The notes below the pieces were generated by a model, which worked only from the letters and a program-made list of their open reading frames with translations, ran no database searches and was not told the DNA's origin. The position numbers and the translations under genes are program-made. From contig NZ_NESG01000004.1 of NCBI RefSeq assembly GCF_002778275.1, positions 248,001 to 312,000 on the forward strand: DNA of 64,000 nt, written 5' to 3'. The stretch is from Limnohabitans sp. G3-2. Lineage in GTDB: Bacteria > Pseudomonadota > Gammaproteobacteria > Burkholderiales > Burkholderiaceae_C. This document shows, piece by piece, positions 1 to 9,124 of the stretch (positions are counted from its first letter, which is position 1; every line of letters starts with the position of its first letter).

Positions 1-2
1 AG

Positions 3-248
3 CCCATGATCATGAGCACCTTGCATCAGATCACCCCGCCGCACAGGCAAGGTGAGGCGCTGGGCCTGCGTTTGATGAGCATCAACGCGTCCAGCGTGCT
101 CATGCCCATGCTGTTTGGTGCAGCGGGTGCGGTGGCCGGTGTCGCTCCGGTTTTTTGGGTGGTGGGTGCGGCGGTCGGGTCCGGGGCGCGTGCCGCCTGG
201 CATTTGCGACCGGGCCACGCCCCCCAGCATCACGACACCTTGAGCTGA
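3..248 (+). CDS. MFS transporter, C-terminal fragment
   Basis: C-terminal end of a membrane protein whose start lies before the window. The visible 80 or so residues begin with a cytoplasmic-loop stretch (TPPHRQGEALGLRLMSINAS) followed by a hydrophobic segment with PMLFGAAGAVAG, the pattern of the last two helices of a major facilitator superfamily exporter. The reading frame is open from base 3. The stop lies inside the 3' end of the convergent LOG-family gene, a 19-base overlap. Substrate cannot be told from this piece. Confidence 0.65.
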   Translation, partial: PMIMSTLHQITPPHRQGEALGLRLMSINASSVLMPMLFGAAGAVAGVAPVFWVVGAAVGSGARAAWHLRPGHAPQHHDTLS

Positions 249-1117
249 TAAAAAGCGCAAATCGCTTGCCAAGCCGCTTCGGGTGTGTCCACGTACTGGA
301 ACAAATGCACATCGTCGGCAGAGATCATCCCCTCCGACACCAGCAGGTCCAGGTTGAGCAAACGCTGCCAATAATCGCTGCCAAACAACAAAATCGGCAC
401 GGGTTTGGATTTGCGGGTTTGGACCAGCGTCACCACTTCGAACAACTCGTCGAGTGTGCCAAACCCACCCGGAAAGGCCACCAAGGCTTTGGCCCGCATC
501 ATGAAGTGCATTTTGCGCAGCGCAAAGTAGTGGAATTTGAAGCTCAAGGCTGGCGTCACATACGCATTGGGTTGCTGCTCGTGGGGCAGGGCGATGTTCA
601 GGGCCACCGACAAGGCGCCCACCTCTGACGCTCCCCGGTTGGCCGCTTCCATGATGCCGGGGCCGCCGCCCGTGCAGATGAACAGCTGTTCATGCTGGGG
701 CAAACAAGCGCAGGAGCGGGCCACCATTTGGGCAAAAATCCGGGCATTTTCATAATGCTCGGCATTGCGCACCAAGGCTTGCGCCTTCGCAATCGCCTGG
801 GCTTGGCCCGTTTCAAGCGCGTCTTTCAGGCTGGCCGCAGCGCTTTGTCGATCAACAAAACGGGCGCTGCCAAAGACCACCACCGTGTGCGCGATGCCGG
901 CCTCGGCCTGGGCCAGATCAGGCTTGAGCATTTCCAGCTGGAAGCGGATGCCACGGGTTTCCCGGCGCAACAAAAATTCCGGATCGGCAAACGCCAAGCG
1001 GTGAGCCTGCGGCTGCAGCCAATCGCTGGCGGGGGACTCGTTTTGCAAATCCGCCCAAGCATGGGCCAAGGTGGCGTCTTGAAGGTTTGGTTTCTTGTGC
1101 ATGCGTCCATTGTGCAT
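230..1117 (-). CDS. LOG family protein (TIGR00730-type Rossmann fold)
   Basis: A 295-residue protein of the LOG/YgdH family, formerly mislabelled lysine decarboxylase. Characterised members are nucleotide-5'-monophosphate phosphoribohydrolases; some release cytokinin bases and others hydrolyse AMP or other nucleotides. The two signature motifs are present: GGGPGIMEAANRGA near residue 150 and PGGFGTLDELFE near residue 220. A long N-terminal extension (about 75 residues before the first Rossmann strand VVVFGSARF) puts it with the larger bacterial LOG paralogues rather than the roughly 190-residue plant type. The start is uncertain: ATG at 1117 or at 1102 are both possible and neither has a good ribosome site. 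The efp terminator ends only about 9 bases upstream, so expression may depend on read-through or an internal promoter. Confidence 0.85.
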   Translation of the reverse strand: MHNGRMHKKPNLQDATLAHAWADLQNESPASDWLQPQAHRLAFADPEFLLRRETRGIRFQLEMLKPDLAQAEAGIAHTVVVFGSARFVDRQSAAASLKDALETGQAQAIAKAQALVRNAEHYENARIFAQMVARSCACLPQHEQLFICTGGGPGIMEAANRGASEVGALSVALNIALPHEQQPNAYVTPALSFKFHYFALRKMHFMMRAKALVAFPGGFGTLDELFEVVTLVQTRKSKPVPILLFGSDYWQRLLNLDLLVSEGMISADDVHLFQYVDTPEAAWQAICAFYQLKVS

Positions 1118-1125
1118 GGGCCATG

Positions 1126-1148
1126 AAAAAAGCCCCTTGCGGGGCTTT
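1126..1148 (-). terminator. Rho-independent terminator after efp
   Basis: Perfect 8-bp stem AAAGCCCC/GGGGCTTT around a four-base loop. Read on the minus strand it ends in a run of T, so it stops transcription coming from efp just before the LOG-family gene. Confidence 0.8.
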
Positions 1149-1169
1149 GTGCAGGTCTTGATCGGCGGA

Positions 1170-1724
1170 TCAGACGCGCTTGCGGTATTCGCCAGTGCGG
1201 GTGTCGATCTCGATCTTGTCGCCTTGGCTCACGAACAAAGGCACGGGCACTTCCATGCCGGTGGCAATTTTGGCGGGCTTGAGCACTTTGCCTGAGGTGT
1301 CGCCTTTGACAGCGGGCTCGGTCCAGGTGATCTCGCGCACCACGCTGGTGGGCAATTCCACCGAGATGGCTTTCTCGTTGTAGAACACCACTTCGAGTTC
1401 CATGCCGTCTTCCAGGTAGTTCAAAGCGTCACCCATGTTGGTGGCTTCGACTTCGTACTGGTTGAAATCGGTGTCCATGCAAACGTACATGGGGTCAGCG
1501 AAGTAAGAGTAGGTGCAGTCCTTCTTGTCCAGAATGACTTGGTCCATTTTGTCGTCGGCGCGGAACACGACTTCGGTGCCGAAGTTGGCGATCAGGCTTT
1601 TGAGCTTCATGCGCACGGTCGAGGAGCCGCGGCCACCGCGTTGGTATTCGGTGCGCAGGACGACCATGGGGTCTTTGCCGTGCATGATGACGTTGCCGAC
1701 GCGGATTTCTTGAGCGGTTTTCAT
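1170..1724 (-). CDS. efp: Elongation factor P
   Basis: EF-P, 184 residues (family about 185-190). It binds stalled ribosomes and relieves arrest at polyproline stretches. The KOW-like N-terminal domain carries the tip loop RGGRGSS. The residue at the modification position is Arg32, not Lys34, which marks the arginine-rhamnosylated type; the matching enzyme EarP is encoded about 1.1 kb upstream on the same strand. The C-terminal OB domain ends with the family hallmark [11 protein letters not shown]. Two YeeE/YedE genes sit between earP and efp, with 116 bases before efp, so efp may have its own promoter. A clear hairpin terminator follows the gene. Confidence 0.97.
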   Translation of the reverse strand: MKTAQEIRVGNVIMHGKDPMVVLRTEYQRGGRGSSTVRMKLKSLIANFGTEVVFRADDKMDQVILDKKDCTYSYFADPMYVCMDTDFNQYEVEATNMGDALNYLEDGMELEVVFYNEKAISVELPTSVVREITWTEPAVKGDTSGKVLKPAKIATGMEVPVPLFVSQGDKIEIDTRTGEYRKRV

Positions 1725-1840
1725 AGGAATAGAGTCTGAAATGAAAGGGGGTGGCTTGAAGCCAAGCCCATTATTCTAACCTGCGGGGCTTGCTTTTCGG
1801 CCGAAGGTGCCCGTGAGCGCGCAGTCCCGCCCATTCGCGT

Positions 1841-2275
1841 TCATTCCCTTGCAGTCAGGCCATGGGCCAAAGCGCCCAAAACAATGCCGCCCAAGGCCCA
1901 CAAAATGTCCGTATTGCCCGTGCCCAAGGCCGCGATGGCGGGGCCGGGGCACACGCCAGACAATCCCCAGCCCACGCCAAAAATGGCCGAGCCGATCACG
2001 GTTTGGCGGTTCCAGCTGGCCGCTTGTGTCAAGAACTGACCACCCAGCAGGGGGCGGCTGAACCAGCGCGGAAAACCTTTGTAAGCCAACATCGCCAGGC
2101 CCGCTGCGCCGCCCATGACCAACATCAGGCCCCAGTCTTGAAAGCGCAAAAAGCCCAAAACTACATCAGGCTGCACCATGGTGGCCAGCGACAGGCCAAA
2201 GCCAAACAAGGCACCAGCCACGAGGGTGACCAGTGCTTTGGGCAAGGAGAGGGTGTGGGGATTCATGTTGTTCAT
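1841..2275 (-). CDS. YeeE/YedE-type membrane protein (DUF6691-like half)
   Basis: A 144-residue membrane protein with about four helices, second half of a split YeeE/YedE (TsuA-like) sulfur-compound transporter. Visible signatures are VQPDVVLGFLRFQDWGL near residue 34 and GWGLSGVCPGPA near residue 102, which contains the conserved Cys of the family. The frame is open far upstream, but the start is set at 2275 because its ATG overlaps the TGA of the preceding YeeE gene (ATGA), the usual sign of translational coupling. In the family, such pairs move thiosulfate or other reduced sulfur; the substrate here is inferred only. Confidence 0.85.
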   Translation of the reverse strand: MNNMNPHTLSLPKALVTLVAGALFGFGLSLATMVQPDVVLGFLRFQDWGLMLVMGGAAGLAMLAYKGFPRWFSRPLLGGQFLTQAASWNRQTVIGSAIFGVGWGLSGVCPGPAIAALGTGNTDILWALGGIVLGALAHGLTARE

Positions 2276-2754
2276 GCCAGGCCTTTCGTGACGATGGCCA
2301 TGAGGTTGGCGGTCATGAAGGCGGTGGCCATGAAGGTCAGCACCGCGCCGAGCGAAGGCAGCTGCAGCGAGCCGAGGCCACAAATGCCGTGGCCGGAGGT
2401 GCAGCCATTTCCCAAGCGGGCACCGTAGCCCACCAAAAAGCCGCCCACCAGCAGCTGCCAGGCGGGCACGCTGGTGTGCTGCGCCTCCCCGCCCGCCAAC
2501 GCAAAGCGCCAAACCAGCGCCCCCAGCACCACGCCCAGCGCGTAGACCAGGCGCCAGTGGCGGGTGTTGATGAAACGGGCTTGCTGAAAAAACGCCCGTT
2601 GGGAGACAAAAGACCAGCTGCTGGAAAAGACGGAACTCATGCCGCCCACCCAGCCGTTGAACAAATACAGCAGCGCCACGCCAGCGCCAATCATGAGGCC
2701 GCCCAGCAGGTAGTGCTGCCAGCCCAAGGGGAAAAGGGTGTCGATCAGAGTCAT
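2272..2754 (-). CDS. YeeE/YedE family membrane protein
   Basis: A 160-residue integral membrane protein with four or five predicted helices, first half of a two-gene YeeE/YedE transporter. The family motif GARLGNGCTSGHGICGLG is intact near residues 110-127 and supplies the conserved Cys residues thought to hand reduced sulfur across the membrane in YeeE/TsuA. It overlaps the downstream partner by four bases. Position between earP and efp is unusual, since neither partner of that pair has a role in sulfur metabolism. Known family function is sulfur-compound uptake (YeeE, PmpAB); the exact substrate is inference. Confidence 0.85.
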   Translation of the reverse strand: MTLIDTLFPLGWQHYLLGGLMIGAGVALLYLFNGWVGGMSSVFSSSWSFVSQRAFFQQARFINTRHWRLVYALGVVLGALVWRFALAGGEAQHTSVPAWQLLVGGFLVGYGARLGNGCTSGHGICGLGSLQLPSLGAVLTFMATAFMTANLMAIVTKGLA

Positions 2755-2846
2755 GGGTCGGGATTATCAAGGAGGAAGTGAGCTTGTTTTGTGGGTTCAG
2801 CCATGACCCGGACAGGTTTGCGCGATTGAGCCGGTCAAGAACCCGG

Positions 2847-3947
2847 TCATTCTGTTGCGGCGGTGTTTGCCAAATGCACCAGCAATTGCGGCACCAAGTG
2901 GTCATGCGCCATTTGCTTTTGCCTTACCGTTTGCGTGCAAGCCGTCCAGCCGGACAGTTGGCTGGCATCGAGCACCGGCCATCGACTTTCTTGCACCCCA
3001 TTCCAAACCCGATGCGCTTGCCGCAGGCTATCCGGCGCTTGCATCCAGTCCAAAAAGGCCTCCAGCTTGGCATGGTGGGCGTTGTCGTCCTGCGGGTAGA
3101 TGTGCCAGACGAAGGGCTGGCCGGCCCACAGCGCCCGCACCAGCGAGTCTTCGCCGCGCACGAAATTCAAGTCGCAGGCCCAGAGCATCTGGTCAAAGCC
3201 GTCTTGGTCGGTATAGGGCAGGGCGCTCCAGCTCGGTTGTTCATCCATGCCCTTGAGCGCTTGGCGCACCGCCGCCAGTGGGCGGCCGGGGGTGACCAGC
3301 AGGTGGTGGGGTGTGCCCACGAGTTGCCTCAACAAGAGGGACAGGGCGGCGGGTTCGTAGCAGAACAGACTGATCAGCAGGCCGCCCGGAGCGAGCTTGG
3401 GGGCATGTTGCGCACGCCAGGCCGTGCGGTCAAAGTTTTGCTGGCGCTCCAGCAGATCGGTTTCCCGCAGCAGGCCGCCCGTGTCGGGCGTGAAGCCGGG
3501 GTAAAAGAAGGTTTTGGTCCAGCCCTTGGCCGGGCCGCTCATGATGGGTGAGGGCAGCTGGTGCATGCGGGGCACCCAGTCTTCGGCACTCAGGTATTCG
3601 AGGTTGATCCACCGGGGTTGTTGCGCTCGGGTGGCCGCACCGTGCGCCACAAAGGCTTCGGGGATGTCGCAGCCAAAGGCTTCGACCCAGACGTCTGCCG
3701 GGGGCAGGGCTTGCAGGGTGCTGGCCTGGCAGGCAGCGGCCCAGGGGTGAACCTCAATCCCCGGTTCCTGGTGCGCGGTGGGCGCCATCCAGGCGAGGGC
3801 CGAGGCGTCGTCCACCCACAGGCGCACGCGCTGGCCGGCGTCGCGCAGCTGGCGCGTCAGGCGCCAGCACACGCCCAGGTCGCCGTGGTTGTCGATGACG
3901 GTGCAGAAGATGTCCCAGATGGGGCCAGATGGTGTGTGCGGCGGCAT
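2847..3947 (-). CDS. earP: EF-P arginine rhamnosyltransferase EarP
   Basis: Inverting GT-B glycosyltransferase of 366 residues that moves rhamnose from dTDP-beta-L-rhamnose to Arg32 of EF-P. Family landmarks are present: the N-terminal [13 protein letters not shown] segment with the two catalytic-site Asp residues (Asp19 and Asp23 here), and the C-terminal RGEDS motif (264-268) holding the conserved Glu followed by [13 protein letters not shown], the dTDP-sugar site. Its substrate efp lies downstream on the same strand and has Arg at position 32, which fits. The gene is divergent from uvrC with a 54-base gap. The dTDP-rhamnose synthesis genes are not in the window. Confidence 0.95.
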   Translation of the reverse strand: MPPHTPSGPIWDIFCTVIDNHGDLGVCWRLTRQLRDAGQRVRLWVDDASALAWMAPTAHQEPGIEVHPWAAACQASTLQALPPADVWVEAFGCDIPEAFVAHGAATRAQQPRWINLEYLSAEDWVPRMHQLPSPIMSGPAKGWTKTFFYPGFTPDTGGLLRETDLLERQQNFDRTAWRAQHAPKLAPGGLLISLFCYEPAALSLLLRQLVGTPHHLLVTPGRPLAAVRQALKGMDEQPSWSALPYTDQDGFDQMLWACDLNFVRGEDSLVRALWAGQPFVWHIYPQDDNAHHAKLEAFLDWMQAPDSLRQAHRVWNGVQESRWPVLDASQLSGWTACTQTVRQKQMAHDHLVPQLLVHLANTAATE

Positions 3948-4001
3948 GCGCCGATTGTCGCTGGAGATGTCACCGACTTTTTTTCACTGACAATAGCCGC
4001 C

Positions 4002-5942
4002 ATGTCGCACACCCATGATGAAGCCCTGCTCGCGCAAGTTGCCGCGCTGCCCGCCTTGCCGGGGGTTTACCGCTACTTTGATGCGCAGGAGCAGCTTCTT
4101 TACGTGGGCAAGGCGCTGAACCTCAAGCGCCGGGTGTCGAGTTACTTCCAGAAGGACCACGGCGGCACCCGCATTGGCCACATGGTCGGCAAGATCACGC
4201 GCATGGAGACCACCGTGGTGCGCTCCGAGGCCGAGGCGCTGCTGCTGGAAAACAACCTCATCAAGACGCTGCACCCGCGCTTCAACATCCTGTTCAGGGA
4301 CGACAAAAGTTACCCCTACCTCAAGCTCACGGGCAACGGTCGCGTGGCGCTGCCCGCCGTGGTCAAGACGCCCGAGGCCCAGCATTACCCGCGTGTGGCC
4401 TATTACCGGGGCAGCGTGGAGAAAAAGCACCGTTACTTCGGGCCGTTCCCCAGCGCATGGGCGGTCAAGGAGTCGATCCAGCTGATCCAAAAGGTGTTCA
4501 GGCTGCGCACCTGTGAAGACACCGTGTTTGCCAACCGCACACGGCCTTGCTTGCTGTTTCAGATCAAGCGTTGCTCGGGGCCGTGTGTGAACCTGATCAG
4601 CCCCGAAGACTACAAGGCCGATGTGCAGCTTGCCGAGCAGTTCTTGCGTGGCGAGACCCAGGCGTTGATGCAAGAGATGGAAGCGCGGATGATGGCCCAC
4701 GCCGAGCGCCTGGAGTTTGAGCAGGCCGCCGAGGTGCGCAACCAGCTGACGGCCTTGTCGCGGGTCTTGCACCAACAGTCGGTGGACACGGCGGTGGACA
4801 CCGATGCCGACATCTTGGTGGCCAAAGTGCAGGGTGGCCGCGCCTGTGTGAACCTGGCCATGGTGCGGGGCGGGCGGCATTTGGGTGACCGGCCTTATTT
4901 CCCGGTGCACGTTCAGGACGCGCAGGACCTCTTGGGTCTGGAGGAGGGTGATGGGGACAGTGAGCTCAAGCGCCCGGTTGAGGTGCAGGTGCTGGAAGCC
5001 TTTTTGGCGCAGCACTACATTGGCGTGCCCGTGCCGCCGCTGTTGATTTTGAGTGCGGCTGTGGACAAGGTGCTGATTGACGCGCTGTCGGCCCAGTCGG
5101 GCGTGAAGATCAGCACCGTGACGCAGCCGCGCGAACACCGCCGTGTGTGGCTGGAGATGGCCGAGAAAAACGCCGATCTGCAACTGGCCCGATTGCTGGC
5201 CGAAGAGGGCTCTCAGCAAGCCCGCACCCGGGCCTTGGCCGAAGCCTTGGATCTGGCACCCGATGACCTGGACCAGCTGCACATCGAGTGCTTTGACATT
5301 TCGCACACGGCGGGCGAGAACACCCAGGCCTCGTGCGTGGTGTTCCGCCAGCACAAGATGCAAAGCGGCGATTACCGCCGCTACAACATCGAGGGCATCA
5401 CCCCCGGAGACGATTACGCCGCCATGCGCCAGGTGCTGATGCGCCGCTACGGCAAATTGGCCGAAGCCTTGCGGTCGGGCGAGGGCACGGCCAAATTGCC
5501 GGACTTGGTGCTGATCGACGGTGGCAAAGGCCAGGTGAGCATGGCGCGTGAGGTGTTCACGGATTTGGGACTGGACCTCTCACGCATTGTGGGTGTCGAA
5601 AAAGGCGAGGGCCGCAAGGTGGGCTTGGAGGAGCTGGTGTTTGCCGATGGCCGCGAAAAGGTCTATTTGGGCAAGGACTCGGCCGCGCTCATGTTGGTGG
5701 CCCAGATTCGCGATGAAGCGCACCGTTTTGCCATCACCGGCATGCGGGCACAGCGCGCCAAGGTGCGCATGGGCGGCAGCAAGATCGAGGAAATTCCCGG
5801 AATCGGTCCACGCAAACGGGCCAAACTGCTGCAGCGTTTTGGCGGTGTGCGCGGTGTTGAAAGTGCCAGTGTGGAAGACTTGCTGGGTGTGGACGGCATT
5901 TCCAGGGACTTGGCCGAGGCCATTTACAACGCCCTGCACTGA
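4002..5942 (+). CDS. uvrC: UvrABC excinuclease subunit C
   Basis: Nucleotide-excision repair nuclease, 646 residues, making both incisions around a lesion handed over by UvrB. Domains in order: GIY-YIG nuclease (residues about 16-95, GVY at 21-23 and YVG at 34-36) for the 3' cut; UvrB-interacting UVR helix pair (about 215-250); RNase H-like nuclease ([20 protein letters not shown]) for the 5' cut; and tandem helix-hairpin-helix at the C-terminus ([13 protein letters not shown]). The frame is open upstream to 3561, but that part overlaps divergent earP; ATG 4002 gives the canonical N-terminus. pgsA follows, a common uvrC-pgsA arrangement. Confidence 0.97.
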   Translation: MSHTHDEALLAQVAALPALPGVYRYFDAQEQLLYVGKALNLKRRVSSYFQKDHGGTRIGHMVGKITRMETTVVRSEAEALLLENNLIKTLHPRFNILFRDDKSYPYLKLTGNGRVALPAVVKTPEAQHYPRVAYYRGSVEKKHRYFGPFPSAWAVKESIQLIQKVFRLRTCEDTVFANRTRPCLLFQIKRCSGPCVNLISPEDYKADVQLAEQFLRGETQALMQEMEARMMAHAERLEFEQAAEVRNQLTALSRVLHQQSVDTAVDTDADILVAKVQGGRACVNLAMVRGGRHLGDRPYFPVHVQDAQDLLGLEEGDGDSELKRPVEVQVLEAFLAQHYIGVPVPPLLILSAAVDKVLIDALSAQSGVKISTVTQPREHRRVWLEMAEKNADLQLARLLAEEGSQQARTRALAEALDLAPDDLDQLHIECFDISHTAGENTQASCVVFRQHKMQSGDYRRYNIEGITPGDDYAAMRQVLMRRYGKLAEALRSGEGTAKLPDLVLIDGGKGQVSMAREVFTDLGLDLSRIVGVEKGEGRKVGLEELVFADGREKVYLGKDSAALMLVAQIRDEAHRFAITGMRAQRAKVRMGGSKIEEIPGIGPRKRAKLLQRFGGVRGVESASVEDLLGVDGISRDLAEAIYNALH

Positions 5943-6064
5943 AACCGGCTGGCAGGCGCGCCGCCCTCGCCATGAAATTGCAAGCGCAGACCTCGACCCA
6001 TCGCTCCGGGGTGGGGCTGCGACAGCGTCAACCCACAGCCATGTGCTTGGTGCACAATGAGCCC

Positions 6065-6634
6065 ATGTTTTTCACCATTCCCACCATCATGACCTGGACG
6101 CGCATCGTCGCGATCCCCTTGATCATTGGCGTGTATTACCTGCAAAGCCTGACGGTGGAAACGCAAAACACCATCGCCACCGTGATGTTTGTGCTGTTTG
6201 CCTTCACCGATTGGCTCGATGGCTTTTTGGCCCGAAAACTCAACCAAACATCGGCTTTTGGCGCTTTCTTGGACCCGGTGGCCGACAAGTTTTTGGTGTG
6301 CGCAGCGCTGCTGATTTTGGTGCACATGAACCGGGTGCATGTGCTGATTGCCTTGGTCATCATTGGCCGTGAGATTGCCATTTCTTCTTTGCGCGAATGG
6401 ATGGCACAAATTGGCGCGGGCAAGAGTGTGGCGGTGCACATGGTGGGCAAGCTCAAAACCACCGTGCAAATGGTGGCGATTCCTTTCTTGCTCTATGACG
6501 GCATGTTGTTCGGCCTGATCGACACCCGTGATTGGGGCGCTGTCTTGATCCTGATCGCCGCCGTGTTGACCATCTGGTCCATGGTGTACTACATGCAAAA
6601 GGCTTTGCCCGAGATTCGAGCCCGGGTGAAATGA
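6065..6634 (+). CDS. pgsA: CDP-diacylglycerol-glycerol-3-phosphate 3-phosphatidyltransferase
   Basis: Inner-membrane enzyme making phosphatidylglycerophosphate from CDP-diacylglycerol and glycerol-3-phosphate, the first committed step to phosphatidylglycerol. The CDP-alcohol phosphatidyltransferase signature is complete: Asp49, Asp52, Gly53, Ala56, Arg57, Gly66, Asp70 and Asp74 in DWLDGFLARK...GAFLDPVADK. The protein has 189 residues and about five helices, like E. coli PgsA. ATG 6065 was chosen over 5972 because MFFTIPTIMTWTRI is the conserved start. The stop overlaps the next gene (ATGA), so the two are co-translated. Confidence 0.93.
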   Translation: MFFTIPTIMTWTRIVAIPLIIGVYYLQSLTVETQNTIATVMFVLFAFTDWLDGFLARKLNQTSAFGAFLDPVADKFLVCAALLILVHMNRVHVLIALVIIGREIAISSLREWMAQIGAGKSVAVHMVGKLKTTVQMVAIPFLLYDGMLFGLIDTRDWGAVLILIAAVLTIWSMVYYMQKALPEIRARVK

Positions 6635-7542
6635 CCGGCCTGCGTTCGTCTGACGCTTGGGTCAAGGCAACACCCGTGGTGTTTGTGTTGATTTGGGCCA
6701 CGGGATTCATCGTCGCCCGTTTTGGCATGCCCCATGCCCCCCCTTTGTCTTTTTTATCGATGCGATACGCCTTGTCGATCGCCTGCTTTGGGGTTTGGAT
6801 TGTGCTGGCCAAGGTGGCTTGGCCGCAAAGTCGCCAGCAATTCCTGCATCTATCGGTCACGGGCATCTTGATGCACGCAGGCTATCTGGGCGGCGTGTGG
6901 GTGGCCGTCAAGGCGGGCATGGGCTCTGGCTTGTCGTCTTTGGTGGTGGGGTTTCAACCCGTTTTGACCGCCATTTGGCTCTCGTACAGCTTGCGCGGCA
7001 CGGACCAGCCCGGCATCTCGCGCAGGCAGTGGCTCGGTTTGTGTCTGGGTTTTGTCGGCTTGCTCATGGTGGTTTGGCGCAAATTGACTTTGGGCACAGC
7101 CCTGGACCATGTCACGCCTGCCAACATGGCCTTTGCCGTGACCGCGCTGCTCAGCATCACCGTGGGCACCCTCTACCAGAAGCGTTTTGTGCAAGCCTGC
7201 GATGTGCGCTCGGCCAATACCGTGCAATTGTTCGCCGCTTTGGTGGTCACCTTGCCCCTGGCACTGATGGAGACCGAATCGATGCGTTGGAATGCCGAAT
7301 TGGTGGGGGCCATGGCCTGGTCGGTCCTCGGCTTGACCTTGGGTGGCAGTTCACTGCTGTACCTGCTGATCCAGCGAGGCGCGGCCGCTTCGGTCACCAG
7401 CCTCATGTATTTGGTGCCCCCCACCACGGCCATGATGGCTTGGTTTTTGTTTGATGAATCCATCACCCTGGCCACCCTTTTGGGCACCGCCCTCACGGCT
7501 TGGGGCGTGAGTTGGGTGGTTAGGCCTTCCCGCGCCCGATGA
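6631..7542 (+). CDS. EamA-type drug/metabolite transporter
   Basis: A 303-residue protein with about ten hydrophobic helices in two similar halves, as in the EamA/RhaT branch of the drug/metabolite transporter superfamily. It starts with VFVLIWATGFIVARFGM, a typical first EamA helix, and the second half contains GGSSLLYLLIQRGAAASVTS and PPTTAMMAWFLFDE, the second EamA repeat. It is translationally coupled to pgsA by a four-base overlap. Family members export metabolites or amino acids; nothing here fixes the substrate. Confidence 0.85.
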   Translation: MTGLRSSDAWVKATPVVFVLIWATGFIVARFGMPHAPPLSFLSMRYALSIACFGVWIVLAKVAWPQSRQQFLHLSVTGILMHAGYLGGVWVAVKAGMGSGLSSLVVGFQPVLTAIWLSYSLRGTDQPGISRRQWLGLCLGFVGLLMVVWRKLTLGTALDHVTPANMAFAVTALLSITVGTLYQKRFVQACDVRSANTVQLFAALVVTLPLALMETESMRWNAELVGAMAWSVLGLTLGGSSLLYLLIQRGAAASVTSLMYLVPPTTAMMAWFLFDESITLATLLGTALTAWGVSWVVRPSRAR

Positions 7543-7620
7543 CTTGGGCTTCGCTTTGTTGCTAAGCTTTCGTTTTTTTCGTCCTGTCCCTTTGTTTCAC
7601 CGATTCAGAAAGTACCCCGT

Positions 7621-8706
7621 ATGAGCAAGCACCGCATCGCTGTCATCCCCGGAGATGGCATTGGCCAAGAAGTCATGCCCGAAGGTTTGCGGGTGATGGA
7701 TGCAGCAGCCCGCAAGTTCGGCATTGATTTGCACTTTGACCATTTCGACTTTTCCAGCTGGGATTACTGCGAAAAGCACGGCCAAATGCTGCCCGACAAC
7801 TGGAAAGACCAGATCGGTGGCCATGACGCCCTGTACTTTGGTGCTGTTGGTTGGCCCGAAAAAATTGCTGACCATGTGTCTTTGTGGGGGTCTTTGCTCT
7901 TGTTTCGCCGCGAGTTTGACCAGTACATCAACTTGCGCCCAGCGCGCCTGATGCCCGGCATCATCGCGCCCGTGGTGCGGCGTGATGGCAGCGCGCGCCA
8001 GCCTGGCGAGATCGACATGTACATCGTGCGTGAAAACACCGAAGGTGAATACTCCAGCGTGGGCGGCCGCATGTTCCCCGGCACCGAGCGCGAAATCGTG
8101 ATGCAAGAATCCATCATGACCCGCATTGGCGTCGACCGTGTGCTCAAGTTCGCTTTCGAGTTGGCCCAGTCCCGCCCCAAAAAACACCTGACCAGTGCCA
8201 CCAAATCCAACGGCATTGCCATCACCATGCCTTATTGGGATGAGCGCGTGGCCGAGATGGCCAAGGCCTACCCGGGCGTGCACGTCGACAAGTTCCACAT
8301 CGACATCTTGACCGCGCACTTTGTGCAGCGCCCCGACTTTTTCGATGTGGTGGTGGCCAGCAACCTGTTTGGTGACATCTTGAGTGACCTGGGCCCGGCT
8401 TGCACGGGGACCATTGGCATCGCGCCCAGCGCCAACCTGAACCCGGACCGCAAATTCCCATCCTTGTTTGAGCCCGTGCACGGATCGGCACCCGACATCG
8501 CAGGCAAGGGCATTGCCAACCCCATTGGTCAAATTTGGTGTGGCGCGATGATGTTGGAGTTTTTGGGCCACAAACCAGCGCATGACGCCGTATTGGCCGC
8601 CATTGAGAAAGTACTGGCTGCAGGATCAGACGCGCCTCGCACGCCTGATTTGGGCGGGACTGCCAAAACGGCAGATGTCGGCAAAGCCATTGCCCAAGCA
8701 CTCTGA
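7621..8706 (+). CDS. Tartrate dehydrogenase / D-malate dehydrogenase family
   Basis: A 361-residue NAD-dependent beta-decarboxylating dehydrogenase of the isopropylmalate/isocitrate dehydrogenase superfamily. The N-terminal KHRIAVIPGDGIGQEV nucleotide-binding segment and SNLFGDILSDLGP near the C-terminal third are diagnostic of the superfamily. The substrate-loop LWGSLLLFRREFDQYINLRPAR and the motif YIVRENTEGEYSSVGG match TtuC/DmlA-type tartrate or D-malate dehydrogenases rather than LeuB. The probable reaction is oxidation (and decarboxylation) of tartrate or D-malate. It stands alone with its own 78-base upstream gap; no regulator is adjacent. Confidence 0.85.
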   Translation: MSKHRIAVIPGDGIGQEVMPEGLRVMDAAARKFGIDLHFDHFDFSSWDYCEKHGQMLPDNWKDQIGGHDALYFGAVGWPEKIADHVSLWGSLLLFRREFDQYINLRPARLMPGIIAPVVRRDGSARQPGEIDMYIVRENTEGEYSSVGGRMFPGTEREIVMQESIMTRIGVDRVLKFAFELAQSRPKKHLTSATKSNGIAITMPYWDERVAEMAKAYPGVHVDKFHIDILTAHFVQRPDFFDVVVASNLFGDILSDLGPACTGTIGIAPSANLNPDRKFPSLFEPVHGSAPDIAGKGIANPIGQIWCGAMMLEFLGHKPAHDAVLAAIEKVLAAGSDAPRTPDLGGTAKTADVGKAIAQAL

Positions 8707-8984
8707 GCGTTCGCAAAGCCCATGCAAAGGCTGCGGCGTCGTGTATTTAGCAGTGTGCCGCCTGTTTTGTGGACCATTCAAGGATAAAATTGGCACCCGT
8801 TGGGCAGAGCCTTTGTGGGCTTTTCCCCTCCTGCATGGCCTGTGACCCACAACAAGGCCCTGTTGAACAAGGCGGTTTTGACCCTTTGCACCTTGTCGGT
8901 GCGATTAAAATCAAGATTGCCCAAATTTCAGAGCCTCATCTTGTATCTTCCTGATGCGGTTTTGAATTGAAGATTTTTTATGTG

Positions 8985-9060
8985 GGGCGCTTAGCTCAGT
9001 TGGTAGAGCGGCTCCTTTACACGGAGTAGGTCGGCGGTTCGAGACCGTCAGCGCCCACCA
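8985..9060 (+). tRNA. tRNA-Val (TAC anticodon)
   Basis: 76-base cloverleaf: acceptor GGGCGCT pairs with AGCGCCC at 9050-9056; D arm with AGCTCAGTTGGTAGAGC; anticodon stem at 9011-9015 and 9023-9027 closing the loop TTTACAC, anticodon TAC at 9018-9020 (reads GTA and wobble Val codons); T arm with GGTTCGAGACC. The CCA end is encoded (9058-9060). Confidence 0.95.
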
Positions 9061-9073
9061 CCACATACAAACC

Positions 9074-9101
9074 AAGGCGAACCCCTGTGTTCGCCTTTTT
9101 T
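9074..9101 (+). terminator. Terminator after tRNA-Val
   Basis: Stem AAGGCGAAC/GTTCGCCTT with a short loop followed by a T run, 14 bases after the tRNA and 24 bases before the PpiD-like gene. Confidence 0.8.
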
Positions 9102-9124
9102 GTTGATTACACGAGACTTCAAAC

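Noticed and set aside
1841..2905. 354-residue minus-strand frame running through the YeeE pair
   Set aside because: Only its last 144 residues are a protein (DUF6691-like). The rest is an out-of-frame reading of the upstream YeeE gene, and the ATGA overlap fixes the start at 2275.
8707..8984. Search for a promoter or small gene before tRNA-Val
   Set aside because: TAAAAT boxes at about 8787 and 8906 are present, but no -35 hexamer lies at acceptable spacing and no coding frame is credible.
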